Origin: DATBSL01 sp964561785
Lineage (GTDB): Bacteria; Acidobacteriota; Vicinamibacteria; Fen-336
Assembly: GCA_964561785.1 (NCBI GenBank)
Contig: CAZLRF010000005.1
Location: 1 to 64,000, forward strand
Length of the DNA stretch: 64,000 nt
Reading direction: 5' to 3'
The first letter of the stretch is position 1. Each line of letters starts with the position of its first letter. This document shows, one piece after another, positions 53,004-61,345 of the stretch. The notes under the pieces are model-generated. The model searched no databases. It was given only the letters and a program-made list of their open reading frames with translations, and was not told where the DNA came from. The position numbers were made by a program, and so were the translations under genes.

Positions 53004-53842
53004 AGGTACGACTGGCGGCGCTCGCCGCGGCCGCGCTCCTCCCGGGCGCGGTCGCGCTCGCGCAGGCCGACGCCGAGCGGCTGCGGGCGGCGAAGGCGCT
53101 GTTCTTCGACCGGCAGTACGCGGAGGCGCGCGAGGCGTGGCAGGCGGTCCGGGAGACGGGGCGGGGAGCGGACGCCCAGGCCGCCCTCTACTGGGTCGCC
53201 CGCTGCAGCGAGAGCCTCGGCGAGAGCGAGCGGGCCCTCGGCGAGTACGCCGCGTTCCTCGCCGCCCGGCCGGGCGACCGCACGCTCGTCGAGGAGGCGA
53301 AGACGAGCCGGGTCGCGCTCGCGGTGAAGCTCGCCCGGGCGGGCGAGCCGCGGCACCTCCCGATCGTCCAGGACGCCCTCGCCGAGGCGAGCCGCACCGT
53401 CCGGTACTTCGCGGCCCTGCAGCTCGCCTCGCTCGGCCCCGAGCGTGGCCGGCCCGCCGTTCCCGTCCTCAAGCAGATCCTCGCCGAGGAGAAGGACGAG
53501 GACCTCGTGGAGCGGGCGAAGCTCGCCCTCCTGCGCGTCGACCGCCGGGCGCTCGCGGTCGAAGCGGCCCCCGCGCCCGCCCCCCGAGCCGGGCGCGGCG
53601 CCTCGTGGGTCCGCGTGCGGATCTGGGAGAAGGGGGCGACGAAGCCCCACGTCTCCATCAACCTGCCGGTCGCCCTCGCCGATCTCGTCTTCAAGAGCCT
53701 GCCGGACGACGCGATCGCCGACCTGCGCAAGGAGGGCTACGACGCCCGCACGTTCTGGGACAGGCTGAAACAGACCGGCCCCGGCGAGATCCTCACGATC
53801 GACGGCGGGGACGGCGAGCGCATCCAGGTCTGGATCGAGTGA
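53000..53842 (+). CDS. Secreted TPR/HEAT-repeat protein with YvlB-like C-terminal domain
   Basis: 280 residues with a signal peptide (AALAAAALLPGAVALAQA). About two TPR units, then HEAT-like helices (TVRYFAALQLASLGPER, EDLVERAKLALLRVD), then a beta-rich domain WVRVRIWEKG...VSINLPVALADLVFKSLP...IQVWIE. That last domain recurs in the next gene and resembles the YvlB/LiaX-type domain. It is therefore a good candidate for the sensor or effector arm of the sigma system (inference). Confidence 0.75.
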   Translation: MKVRLAALAAAALLPGAVALAQADAERLRAAKALFFDRQYAEAREAWQAVRETGRGADAQAALYWVARCSESLGESERALGEYAAFLAARPGDRTLVEEAKTSRVALAVKLARAGEPRHLPIVQDALAEASRTVRYFAALQLASLGPERGRPAVPVLKQILAEEKDEDLVERAKLALLRVDRRALAVEAAPAPAPRAGRGASWVRVRIWEKGATKPHVSINLPVALADLVFKSLPDDAIADLRKEGYDARTFWDRLKQTGPGEILTIDGGDGERIQVWIE

Positions 53843-53868
53843 GTCGGGATCGATCAGGAGGAGCCCCC

Positions 53869-54273
53869 ATGAAGAGGACACTCGCCGTCGCGGCCGTCGC
53901 CCTCGCGCTCGCCGCGCCGCTCGCCGCCGACAGCGCCGACGACGACCTCCAGGCGGTCCGGCGGGCGGTGGGCGCCTCCGAGGCCCGGCCGCCGACCGAG
54001 GCCGAGCCCCCGCCCGCCGCGCGGCCTGCCCCGGGAAGAGGCGAGCTGCGGTGGTTCCGCCTGCGCGTGGTCGAGAAGGGGGCGAAGCCGGGCCGCGTCT
54101 CGGTCAACCTGCCCCTGCCCCTCGTCCGCTCCCTGGGCGAGGACTGGCCGATCGGGCCCCGCGAGCGGGGGCGCCGCGTCACGCTCGGCGAGGTCCTGCG
54201 GTCCCTCGACTCCGGCCAGAGCCTCGTCGAGATCGAGGACGCGGACGCCTCGGTCCGGATCTGGATCGACTGA
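53869..54273 (+). CDS. Small secreted protein with YvlB-like domain
   Basis: 134 residues: signal peptide (TLAVAAVALALAAPLAA), Pro/Ala-rich linker, and the domain WFRLRVVEKGAKPGRVSVNLP...VRIWID, clearly homologous to the last domain of the preceding protein. AGGAGGAG precedes ATG 53869. Last gene of the sigma operon, convergent with the VWA genes. Function unknown. Confidence 0.8.
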   Translation: MKRTLAVAAVALALAAPLAADSADDDLQAVRRAVGASEARPPTEAEPPPAARPAPGRGELRWFRLRVVEKGAKPGRVSVNLPLPLVRSLGEDWPIGPRERGRRVTLGEVLRSLDSGQSLVEIEDADASVRIWID

Positions 54274-54283
54274 AGCCGGCCGG

Positions 54284-55207
54284 TCAGCCGCGCGGCGCGT
54301 AGTAGCCGAGCTTGTGCCGGACGGTGAGGCCCTCCCGCTCCGGCACGCGGACGACGATCCGGCGCCACTTCCCGTCGCGCCGCGTGTTCGAGGAGACGTA
54401 GCCCACGCTGTACAGAGTGCGCAGCTCCTCCGCGATGCGGTCGTAGACCGACTCGAGCTCCCCGATCGACGAGGGGAAGAACGCCCGCCCGCCGGTCTCG
54501 CGCGCGAGCGCGTTCACGAGGTACTCGGCCTGGCTGAAGGCCTGGCGCTGGCGGTCGCTCGCGCGGTTCGGCCGCAGGCTGATCGCGTAGATGTTGATCT
54601 CGCTCTTCTTCGCGAGCTCGAGCACCTGGTCGTCGCTCACGAGGGAGGCCGTGTCCTCCCCGTCCGAGAGCAGCACGACCGCCCGCCGCCGCAGCTCCGC
54701 CGCCTTCTTGTCCTTCGTGAGGTCCTTGAGGGCCACGTAGAGGGCGTTGTGGAGCGCGGTCGGTCCCGAGGTCTCCGTCCTGCGGATCGCCGCCTCGAGG
54801 GCGCCGAGGTCGTTCGTGAACGGCTGCAGCGTCGTCGAGCGGTCGTTGAACTGCACGACCTGGGCGAGGTCCTGCTCGCGCAGCGTCTTCGTGAAGCGGA
54901 TGGCCGCGGCCTGGGCCGTCGCGAGCTTCTCCTCCATCGAGGCCGACACGTCGATCATCAGCACCAGCGAGATCGGCAGGTTCTCCTGGGTGAACAGGCT
55001 CAGCTCCTGGCGGATGCCGTCCTCGAACACCGCGAAGTCCCGCTGGCCGAGGCTCGTCACGAAGTTGTTCTGCGCGTCGGTCACGGAGAGGCTCAGGTTG
55101 ATGACCTCGATCCCCGTCCCGAAGATCGGGGCCTGCGGGCGGGCCTGGGCCCCGAGCGGGAGGGGAAAGGAGGCGAGGACCGCCGCGGCGAGGACGAGGC
55201 GCTTCAC
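54284..55207 (-). CDS. VWFA-related domain protein (Acidobacterial type) 1
   Basis: 307 residues with a signal peptide (LVLAAAVLASFPLPLGA). A beta domain with NLSLSVTDAQNNFVTSLGQRDFAVFEDGI is followed by a von Willebrand A domain with MIDVSASM (MIDAS DxSxS), FNDRSTT, and SDGEDT. This layout is that of TIGR03436, largely found in Acidobacteriota. GTG 55207 overlaps the previous stop. Probably a secreted adhesion or assembly factor; role unknown. Confidence 0.9.
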   Translation of the reverse strand: MKRLVLAAAVLASFPLPLGAQARPQAPIFGTGIEVINLSLSVTDAQNNFVTSLGQRDFAVFEDGIRQELSLFTQENLPISLVLMIDVSASMEEKLATAQAAAIRFTKTLREQDLAQVVQFNDRSTTLQPFTNDLGALEAAIRRTETSGPTALHNALYVALKDLTKDKKAAELRRRAVVLLSDGEDTASLVSDDQVLELAKKSEINIYAISLRPNRASDRQRQAFSQAEYLVNALARETGGRAFFPSSIGELESVYDRIAEELRTLYSVGYVSSNTRRDGKWRRIVVRVPEREGLTVRHKLGYYAPRG

Positions 55208-56082
55208 GGCTCGGCCTTGGACGGCTCGCGCTCCGAGGTGAGCGGGAGGAACACCTTCGTGCCCGGCCGGGCCACGCTGAGCTCGAGCTTCCTCTTCTTG
55301 AGATCGGGGACCGTGGCGTAGGCGATCCGGAACCCCGCGCGAAGGTGGGCGTCGAGCTTGCGCAGCGCGTCGTCCGTGCCCATCGCGGAGAGCACGACCT
55401 CGTAGCGGCCGCCGGTCGCGCGCGCGAGGCGGTCGAACACGTAGCTGAGCCTCGCCTGCGTGTCGAAGTCCCCCTGCGCCCCGTCGACCTGCAGCCCGAG
55501 GAAGAGGTCGAGGTCCTCCTCGCCGCGGTCGGCCGCGCGGAGCTTGTCGACGTAGCTGAACTCGGGCCCGGTGCCGGTGACCGCGATCATCACCCTCCGG
55601 TCGCCCTCGCGGGAGAGCTTGCGCAGGTCGGCCGCGGCCTGGTCCACGCCGTCGAGCGTGTAGTTGGCGCCCTGGGGGGCCACCCGCCGGAGCACGTCCG
55701 ACGCGGCCGACCGATCCTCGGTGTGGTCGAGCACCTTCGTCGGCCGGTCCCCGGTCGTCCACAGCGCGTAGCGCGTGCCCTCGGGGAGGCGGGACACCAG
55801 CGCGACGACCGCCTCCACCAGGTTCAGCCGGTAGGAAGAGCCCATGCCGGCGCTCGAGTCCACGAGGATCGCCACCGAGAGCGGCCGGCGGTCAAGCTTG
55901 AAGGAAGTGATGTCGCGGGGGACGCCGTTCTCGACGAGCGCCACGTCCTCCGCGGACACGTCGCCGGCCGGCCCGCCCTTCTCGTCGAGGAGCGTGACGG
56001 TCACGGCCCGGACCTCCGTGCCGGGGGCCGTCACCGGCGCCGCCTGGCCGAGAAGCAGCACTGCCAGCGTCAGGATTGACAT
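55204..56082 (-). CDS. VWFA-related domain protein 2
   Basis: 292 residues, signal peptide (LTLAVLLLGQAAP), TVTLLDEKGGPAGDVSAEDV, then a VWA domain with ILVDSSAGMG, a variant of the DxSxS metal site, and TGTGPEF. Shorter than its downstream paralogue. ATG 56082 is chosen: it is seven bases after a good -10 box, and the alternative GTG 56091 overlaps that box. Coupled by GTGA to the next gene, so the two likely act together. Confidence 0.85.
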   Translation of the reverse strand: MSILTLAVLLLGQAAPVTAPGTEVRAVTVTLLDEKGGPAGDVSAEDVALVENGVPRDITSFKLDRRPLSVAILVDSSAGMGSSYRLNLVEAVVALVSRLPEGTRYALWTTGDRPTKVLDHTEDRSAASDVLRRVAPQGANYTLDGVDQAAADLRKLSREGDRRVMIAVTGTGPEFSYVDKLRAADRGEEDLDLFLGLQVDGAQGDFDTQARLSYVFDRLARATGGRYEVVLSAMGTDDALRKLDAHLRAGFRIAYATVPDLKKRKLELSVARPGTKVFLPLTSEREPSKAEP

Positions 56083-56089
56083 AATCTCC

Positions 56090-56119
56090 ACTATAGGGGC
56101 CGGATTCCGCCACCGTCAA
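56090..56119 (-). promoter_or_regulatory. Promoter of the two VWA genes
   Basis: Minus strand: TTGACG (56119-56114), 18-base spacer, TATAGT (56095-56090). ATG 56082 lies seven bases further on, so transcription should begin close to or at the start codon. Confidence 0.55.
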
Positions 56120-56142
56120 ACCCGCCCCGAAAGGCCCGGCCG

Positions 56143-56619
56143 ATGCCCCGCGCGACGGTCCTCACGGTCAGCGACTCCGCCTCCCGCGGCGAGCGCGAGG
56201 ACCTCTCGGGCCCCGAGGCGGCCCGCCTCCTCCGCGAGGCCGGGTTCGAGGTGGACGGCCCCCGCGTCGTGCCGGACGAGCGCCCGGCGATCGCCCGTGC
56301 CCTGCGCGAGGCGGCCGCGCGCTCGACCCTCGTCCTCACCACCGGCGGCACCGGCCTCGCCGAGCGGGACCTCACCCCCGAGGCGACCCTCGACGTGATC
56401 GACCGGGAGGCCCCCGGCATCGCCGAGCACCTGCGCGCGCGCGGCCTCGCCGACACCCCCCTCGCCCCGCTCTCCCGCGGCCGGGCCGGCCTGCGCGGCG
56501 CCTGCCTGATCGTCAACCTGCCGGGCAGCCCGAAGGGCGTCCGCAGCGGCCTTCAGGCCCTCCTCCCGCTCCTGCCGCACGTCGTCGACCTGCTCGCGGG
56601 ACGGACGAAGCACGGCTGA
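56143..56619 (+). CDS. mog: Molybdopterin adenylyltransferase-like protein (MogA/MoaB family)
   Basis: 158 residues. LTVSDSASRGEREDLSG at the start, LTTGGTGLAERDLTPEA for the molybdopterin/ATP site and NLPGSPKGVRSGL near the end match MogA/MoaB. It would adenylate molybdopterin for metal insertion. No other molybdenum cofactor gene is in the window. Divergent from the VWA genes. Confidence 0.92.
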   Translation: MPRATVLTVSDSASRGEREDLSGPEAARLLREAGFEVDGPRVVPDERPAIARALREAAARSTLVLTTGGTGLAERDLTPEATLDVIDREAPGIAEHLRARGLADTPLAPLSRGRAGLRGACLIVNLPGSPKGVRSGLQALLPLLPHVVDLLAGRTKHG

Positions 56620-56625
56620 CACCGA

Positions 56626-56751
56626 AGGCCGATCTCTGTCCCCGGCGAGTTAGGCATCCGGCACGAGGACACCGTCGCGGTCACCGAATCGGGCTGCGAG
56701 CGCCTGGGGTCCAGGTGGTCGGGCACCCCCGAGGAGCCGGCGGTGGTGTGA
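56626..56751 (+). pseudogene. C-terminal remnant of an M24 (Xaa-Pro) peptidase
   Basis: In the frame after the mog stop, translation gives PGELGIRHEDTVAVTESG then CERLG and a tail ending SGTPEEPAVV before TGA 56749. GxRxEDTVxVTxxGxExL is the conserved end of M24 prolidase/aminopeptidase P-type enzymes. Only about 36 residues remain, with no start codon and no rest of the protein, so it is a fragment left by deletion. Confidence 0.6.
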
Positions 56752-56783
56752 AGCGGCCGTCCAAGATGATGCAATTGCTTGGC

Positions 56784-56813
56784 TTGACGGTCTTCCAAGC
56801 CATCAAATATGAT
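56784..56813 (+). promoter_or_regulatory. Promoter and possible operator of nuoL-nuoM
   Basis: TTGACG (56784-56789), 18-base spacer, TATGAT (56808-56813), 29 bases before ATG 56843. A 7-bp inverted repeat, TGGCTTG (56780-56786) and CAAGCCA (56796-56802), overlaps the -35 box and spacer and could bind a repressor. Confidence 0.55.
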
Positions 56814-56842
56814 CCGCCCGGCCTGACCGCCTGCGGGGTGAC

Positions 56843-59005
56843 ATGCGCCCGTTCCTCTTCCTGATCCCTCTCTTCCCCCTCCTCGGCTTCCTGTTCAACT
56901 TCACGATCGGGGTCCGTCTCCTCGGCCGCAGGGCCGGCGGGCACGGGCACGACGACCACGGCCACGGCGGCCACGAGGCGCACCACGCCCCGAGCCCGAT
57001 CGTCGGCCTGGTCGCCGCGGGGACCGTTCTGCTCTCGTTCCTCGTCGCCGTGTGGGCGGTCCTCGAGGCCCGTTCGGCTCCCGACCACACGATCGTCGAG
57101 ACGCTGTGGACGTGGCTGCCCGGCGGCCTCGCCGAGACGGCCGTCCACGGCGCGCCGGGGACGACGCCCTTCACCGTCGAGTGGGCGTACATGGTCGACC
57201 CGCTCTCCTCGGTGATGGTCCTCTTCGTCACCCTCGTCGGCTTCCTCATCCACGTCTACTCGATCGGGTACATGGGCCACGACCCGGGCTACGCCCGGTA
57301 CATGGCGTACCTCAACCTCTTCATGTTCGCGATGCTCACCCTCGTCCTGGGGGCGAACTACGCGGTCCTCTTCGTGGGGTGGGAGGGGGTCGGGCTCTGC
57401 TCGTACCTGCTCATCGGGTTCTGGTTCCACAAGCAGAGCGCCGCGGACGCCGGCAAGAAGGCGTTCATCGTCAACCGCATCGGCGACGCCGGCTTCCTCG
57501 CCGGGATGTTCCTCGTCTTCGTGACGTTCGGCTCGCTCGACTTCCGCACCGTCATGGCGGCGGTCGCCCACATGCCGGTCGAGTGGGCGTGGGGCGGGAC
57601 GCTGACGCTCATCGGCCTCCTGCTGTTCGTCGGCGCCACCGGCAAGAGCGCGCAGATCCCGCTGTTCGTCTGGCTGCCCGACGCGATGGAGGGCCCCACC
57701 CCCGTCTCCGCCCTCATCCACGCGGCCACGATGGTGACCGCCGGCGTCTACATGGTCGCCCGCTCGGCCCCGATCTACGCCCACGCCCCGAAGGCCATGA
57801 TGACGGTGGCGATCGTGGGGGCGGCGACCGCGATCTTCGCGGCCACGATCGGCCTCGTCCAGAACGACATCAAGCGCGTCCTCGCCTACTCGACGGTGAG
57901 CCAGCTCGGCTACATGTTCCTCGCCTGCGGGGTCGGGGCGTTCGGCGCCGGCATCTTCCACGTCTTCACCCACGCGTTCTTCAAGGCGCTGCTGTTCCTC
58001 GGCTCGGGCTCGGTGATCCACGCGATGTCGGGCGAGCAGGACATGCGGAGCATGGGCGGCCTCAAGTCGAAGCTGCCCTGGACGCACCTCACGATGCTCG
58101 TCGGCTGCGTCGCGATCGCGGGGATCCCGCCGCTCGCCGGCTTCTTCTCCAAGGACGAGATACTGTGGTCGGCCTACCGCGTGGGGGGCTACGGCCGCTG
58201 GGTGTGGGCGGTCGGCGCGGCCGCGGCCGCGCTCACCGCCTTCTACATGTTCCGGCTCTACTGGATGACCTTCGGCGGCAGCTTCCGCGGGACGGCGGAG
58301 CAGGCGAAGCACCTGCACGAGTCGCCGAGGACGATGGTCGTGCCCCTCCAGGTCCTGGCGGCGGGGTCGATCCTCGCCGGCTTCCTCGGCGTTCCCGCGG
58401 TCCTCGGCGGCGGCAACTTCATCGAGCACTTCATGGAGCCAGCGTTCGAGCACGCGCACCACGCGCTCGGCGAGGTCTTCGCCGCCCCCGTCCCCGGCCA
58501 CGGCGTCGAGCTGGGCCTGATGGGCCTCAGCGTCCTCGTCGCCGCGGCCGGGATCCTGGTCGCAACCCGCTTCTACGGGGGCGCGTTCGAGATCCCGACC
58601 CGCCTCGCCGCGTCCTTCCCCGGGGTCTACCGCACGCTCCTCAACAAGTACTGGATCGACGAGATCTACAGCGCCGTCTTCGTGAGGGGCCTCGCCCTCG
58701 GCGGGGGCCACGCGCTCCACGCGAACGACCGCTTCGTGGTGGACGGGGGCGACGGCGAGGTGCGACCCGGCCTCGGCGTGAACGGGATCGCCTGGTCGGT
58801 GCGCGACGTGGTCGCGAAGGCCTCGAACCTCTGGGACCGCTGGATCGTCGACGGCGCGGTGAACCTCCTCGCCCTGCTCCTCGACAACCTCTCCTACGCC
58901 TTCCGGGCCGTCCAGAACGGCCTCGTCCAGCACTACGCGCTCGGCATGCTGATCGGCCTGTTCCTGCTCGTCGCGGCCGGCCGCTTCCTCCTCGGGCTGT
59001 ACTAA
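56843..59005 (+). CDS. nuoL: NADH-quinone oxidoreductase subunit L
   Basis: Antiporter-like proton-pumping subunit of complex I, 720 residues, about 14-16 membrane helices. NuoL features: GWEGVGLCSYLLIGFWF, HAATMVTAGVYMVAR, the Lys/Glu-bearing helices, and GFFSKDEILW. Between the first two helices is an unusual His/Gly/Asp-rich loop (GHGHDDHGHGGHEAHH, about residues 33-48) that could bind metal. Followed by nuoM after nine bases. Other complex I genes are not present. Confidence 0.95.
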   Translation: MRPFLFLIPLFPLLGFLFNFTIGVRLLGRRAGGHGHDDHGHGGHEAHHAPSPIVGLVAAGTVLLSFLVAVWAVLEARSAPDHTIVETLWTWLPGGLAETAVHGAPGTTPFTVEWAYMVDPLSSVMVLFVTLVGFLIHVYSIGYMGHDPGYARYMAYLNLFMFAMLTLVLGANYAVLFVGWEGVGLCSYLLIGFWFHKQSAADAGKKAFIVNRIGDAGFLAGMFLVFVTFGSLDFRTVMAAVAHMPVEWAWGGTLTLIGLLLFVGATGKSAQIPLFVWLPDAMEGPTPVSALIHAATMVTAGVYMVARSAPIYAHAPKAMMTVAIVGAATAIFAATIGLVQNDIKRVLAYSTVSQLGYMFLACGVGAFGAGIFHVFTHAFFKALLFLGSGSVIHAMSGEQDMRSMGGLKSKLPWTHLTMLVGCVAIAGIPPLAGFFSKDEILWSAYRVGGYGRWVWAVGAAAAALTAFYMFRLYWMTFGGSFRGTAEQAKHLHESPRTMVVPLQVLAAGSILAGFLGVPAVLGGGNFIEHFMEPAFEHAHHALGEVFAAPVPGHGVELGLMGLSVLVAAAGILVATRFYGGAFEIPTRLAASFPGVYRTLLNKYWIDEIYSAVFVRGLALGGGHALHANDRFVVDGGDGEVRPGLGVNGIAWSVRDVVAKASNLWDRWIVDGAVNLLALLLDNLSYAFRAVQNGLVQHYALGMLIGLFLLVAAGRFLLGLY

Positions 59006-59014
59006 GGGTCACTC

Positions 59015-60610
59015 ATGGACTTCTACCGGGAGCACCTCCTCTCCGTCATCACCTACACCCCGCTCGTCGGGGCGCTCGTCCTCCTCCTCCCGGCGTTCAA
59101 GGGCAAGGAGAAGGAGGACGCGGTGCGCTGGGCGGCGAACGGCTTCGGCCTCCTCGGCTTCCTGGTGAGCCTGCCGCTGTGGTTCTCGTTCGACCGCGAC
59201 GCGGACGGCTTCCAGTTCGTCGAGAAGGTCTCGTGGATCCCCTCGATCGGGGTCTCGTACTTCTTCGGGGTGGACGGGATCTCGGCGCTGCTCATCCTGC
59301 TCACGACGCTCCTCGGCTTCATCGCGATCCTGTCCTCCTGGACCGCGATCACCGACCGCGTGCGGCAGTACTACGTGTTCCTGCTGCTGCTCCAGGCCGG
59401 GATGATCGGGACGTTCTGCTCGCTCGACATGTTCCTCTTCTACGTGTTCTGGGAGGTGATGCTCGTCCCGATGTACTTCCTCATCGGGATCTGGGGCTCG
59501 GCCCGGCGCCTGTACGCTGCGATCAAGTTCTTCCTCTACACCCTGGCCGGCTCGGTCGTGATGCTGCTCGGCATCCTCGCCCTGTACTTCCACTCGAAGA
59601 AGCTCCCCGGCCTCGAGGCGACCGGCACGTTCGACTTCACCCGCTGGGTCGAGATGGGGATCCCCGCCGACCTGCAGTTCTGGTGCTTCCTCGCCTTCTT
59701 CCTCGGCTTCGCGATCAAGGTCCCGATGTTCCCGTTCCACACGTGGCTCCCCGACGCCCACGTCGAGGCCCCGACCGCGGGCTCGGTGATCCTGGCCGGC
59801 GTGCTGCTGAAGATGGGGACATACGGCTTCATCCGCTTCTCGCTGCCGCTGTTCCCGCAGGCGACGCTCGAGGCGGTGCCCTGGGTCGCCACCCTCTCGA
59901 TCATCGGGATCGTCTACGCCGCCCTCGTGACGCTCGTCCAGAAGGACATGAAGAAGCTCATCGCCTACTCCTCGGTGAGCCACCTCGGCTTCGTGATGCT
60001 GGGGATGTTCGCGCTCAACCCGCTCGGGCTCGAGGGGAGCGTCCTCCAGATGATCAACCACGGCCTCTCGACGGGCGGGCTGTTCCTCCTCGTGGGGCTC
60101 ATCTACGAGCGGCGGCACACGAAGGAGATCGCCCAGTTCGGCGGGCTCGCCCACGTCATGCCGGTGTACGCCACGTTCACCCTGATCATCTTCCTCGCCT
60201 CGATGGGGCTGCCGCTGCTCAACGGCTTCATCGGCGAGTTCATGATCCTGCAGGGGGCCTACGCGGCGAACAGGGTCTGGGCCTACTGGGCCGTGACCGG
60301 CGTCGTGCTCGGCGCGGCGTACCTGCTGTGGCTCTACCAGAGGGTCTTCTGGGGCAAGGTCACCCACGAGGAGAACAACCACCTCGTCGACCTGAGCGCC
60401 CGCGAGCTCGCCACCCTCGTGCCGCTCGTGGTGCTCTGCTTCTGGATCGGCGTCTACCCGAGGCCGTTCCTGGAGTTCCTGCACAAGCCGGTCGCGAAGG
60501 TGGCCGCCCTCGTGCAGCCCGCGAAGTTCGGCCCGAACACGGCGCTGGCGGCGTCTGCGGCGCCGGCCGATCCCCACGCGGTGGCCCCCCCCGCGGCGCC
60601 GGCGCACTGA
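59015..60610 (+). CDS. nuoM: NADH-quinone oxidoreductase subunit M
   Basis: Second antiporter-like subunit, 531 residues, about 14 helices. FFGVDGISALLILLTTLL, FYVFWEVMLVPMYFLIGIWG, FPFHTWLPDAHVEAPTAGSVILAG and SSVSHLGFVMLG are NuoM-typical. An Ala/Pro-rich C-terminal tail (about 25 residues) follows. In the same operon as nuoL; no nuoN follows. Confidence 0.95.
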   Translation: MDFYREHLLSVITYTPLVGALVLLLPAFKGKEKEDAVRWAANGFGLLGFLVSLPLWFSFDRDADGFQFVEKVSWIPSIGVSYFFGVDGISALLILLTTLLGFIAILSSWTAITDRVRQYYVFLLLLQAGMIGTFCSLDMFLFYVFWEVMLVPMYFLIGIWGSARRLYAAIKFFLYTLAGSVVMLLGILALYFHSKKLPGLEATGTFDFTRWVEMGIPADLQFWCFLAFFLGFAIKVPMFPFHTWLPDAHVEAPTAGSVILAGVLLKMGTYGFIRFSLPLFPQATLEAVPWVATLSIIGIVYAALVTLVQKDMKKLIAYSSVSHLGFVMLGMFALNPLGLEGSVLQMINHGLSTGGLFLLVGLIYERRHTKEIAQFGGLAHVMPVYATFTLIIFLASMGLPLLNGFIGEFMILQGAYAANRVWAYWAVTGVVLGAAYLLWLYQRVFWGKVTHEENNHLVDLSARELATLVPLVVLCFWIGVYPRPFLEFLHKPVAKVAALVQPAKFGPNTALAASAAPADPHAVAPPAAPAH

Positions 60611-60643
60611 GCGGGCTGTCAGTTCTGACGAATGGACGAGTCC

Positions 60644-60674
60644 CCGGGGATGGGCTAGTCTGCAGCATCCCCGG
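60644..60674 (+). repeat. 9-bp inverted repeat after nuoM
   Basis: CCGGGGATG (60644-60652) and CATCCCCGG (60666-60674) with a 13-base loop that includes TAGTCT. It lies 34 bases after nuoM and 28 bases before lemA; it may be a terminator without a T-run, or an operator for the lemA operon. Confidence 0.45.
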
Positions 60675-60702
60675 CGATGTCCGGTAGCAGGGAGGAGTCC
60701 CC

Positions 60703-61329
60703 ATGGTGAAGTGGCTCGGGTGCCTCGGCGTGCTGGTCGTGGTCGCCCTGATCGTGGGCGGGATGCTGATGGGCACCTACAACAACCTCGTCACGCTCGG
60801 CCAGGCCGTCGACGCGCAGTGGGCGCAGGTCGAGAACCAGTACCAGCGCCGCGCCGACCTCATCCCGAACCTCGTCTCGACCGTCTCGGGCGCGGCGAAC
60901 TTCGAGAAGTCCACCCTCGAGGCGGTCATCCAGGCCCGGGCCAGCGTCGGACAGGTGAACCTCGGCAACCTGCCCAACGACCCCGCGGCGTTCGCCCGCT
61001 TCCAGCAGGCGCAGGACTCGCTGTCGAGCGCGCTCTCGCGCCTCATGGTCGTGGTCGAGCGCTACCCCGAGCTGAAGGCCAACCAGAACTTCCGCGACCT
61101 GCAGGTCGCGCTCGAGGGCACCGAGAACCGCATCTCGGTCGAGCGCAACCGCTACAACGAGGCGGCGCAGCGCTTCAACACGGCGCGGCTGCGCTTCCCG
61201 ACCGTTCTCGTGGCCCGGCTCCTGGGCTTCGGCGAGAAGGCCTACTTCAAGGCCGCGGCCGGCTCCGAGCAGGCGCCGAGCGTGAACTTCAACTTCGGCG
61301 CCACCCCCGCGCCGGCCGAGCAGCGGTAG
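60703..61329 (+). CDS. lemA: LemA family protein
   Basis: 208 residues: one N-terminal helix (CLGVLVVVALIVGGMLMG) with a short outer segment and a helical cytoplasmic or periplasmic domain: NNLVTLGQAVDAQWAQVENQYQRRADLIPNL and RNRYNEAAQRFNT are the LemA signature. Function is not settled; it is often beside TPM-domain genes, as here. GGGAGGAG precedes the ATG. Confidence 0.95.
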   Translation: MVKWLGCLGVLVVVALIVGGMLMGTYNNLVTLGQAVDAQWAQVENQYQRRADLIPNLVSTVSGAANFEKSTLEAVIQARASVGQVNLGNLPNDPAAFARFQQAQDSLSSALSRLMVVVERYPELKANQNFRDLQVALEGTENRISVERNRYNEAAQRFNTARLRFPTVLVARLLGFGEKAYFKAAAGSEQAPSVNFNFGATPAPAEQR

Positions 61330-61345
61330 GGGCGTCCCGAACGCC

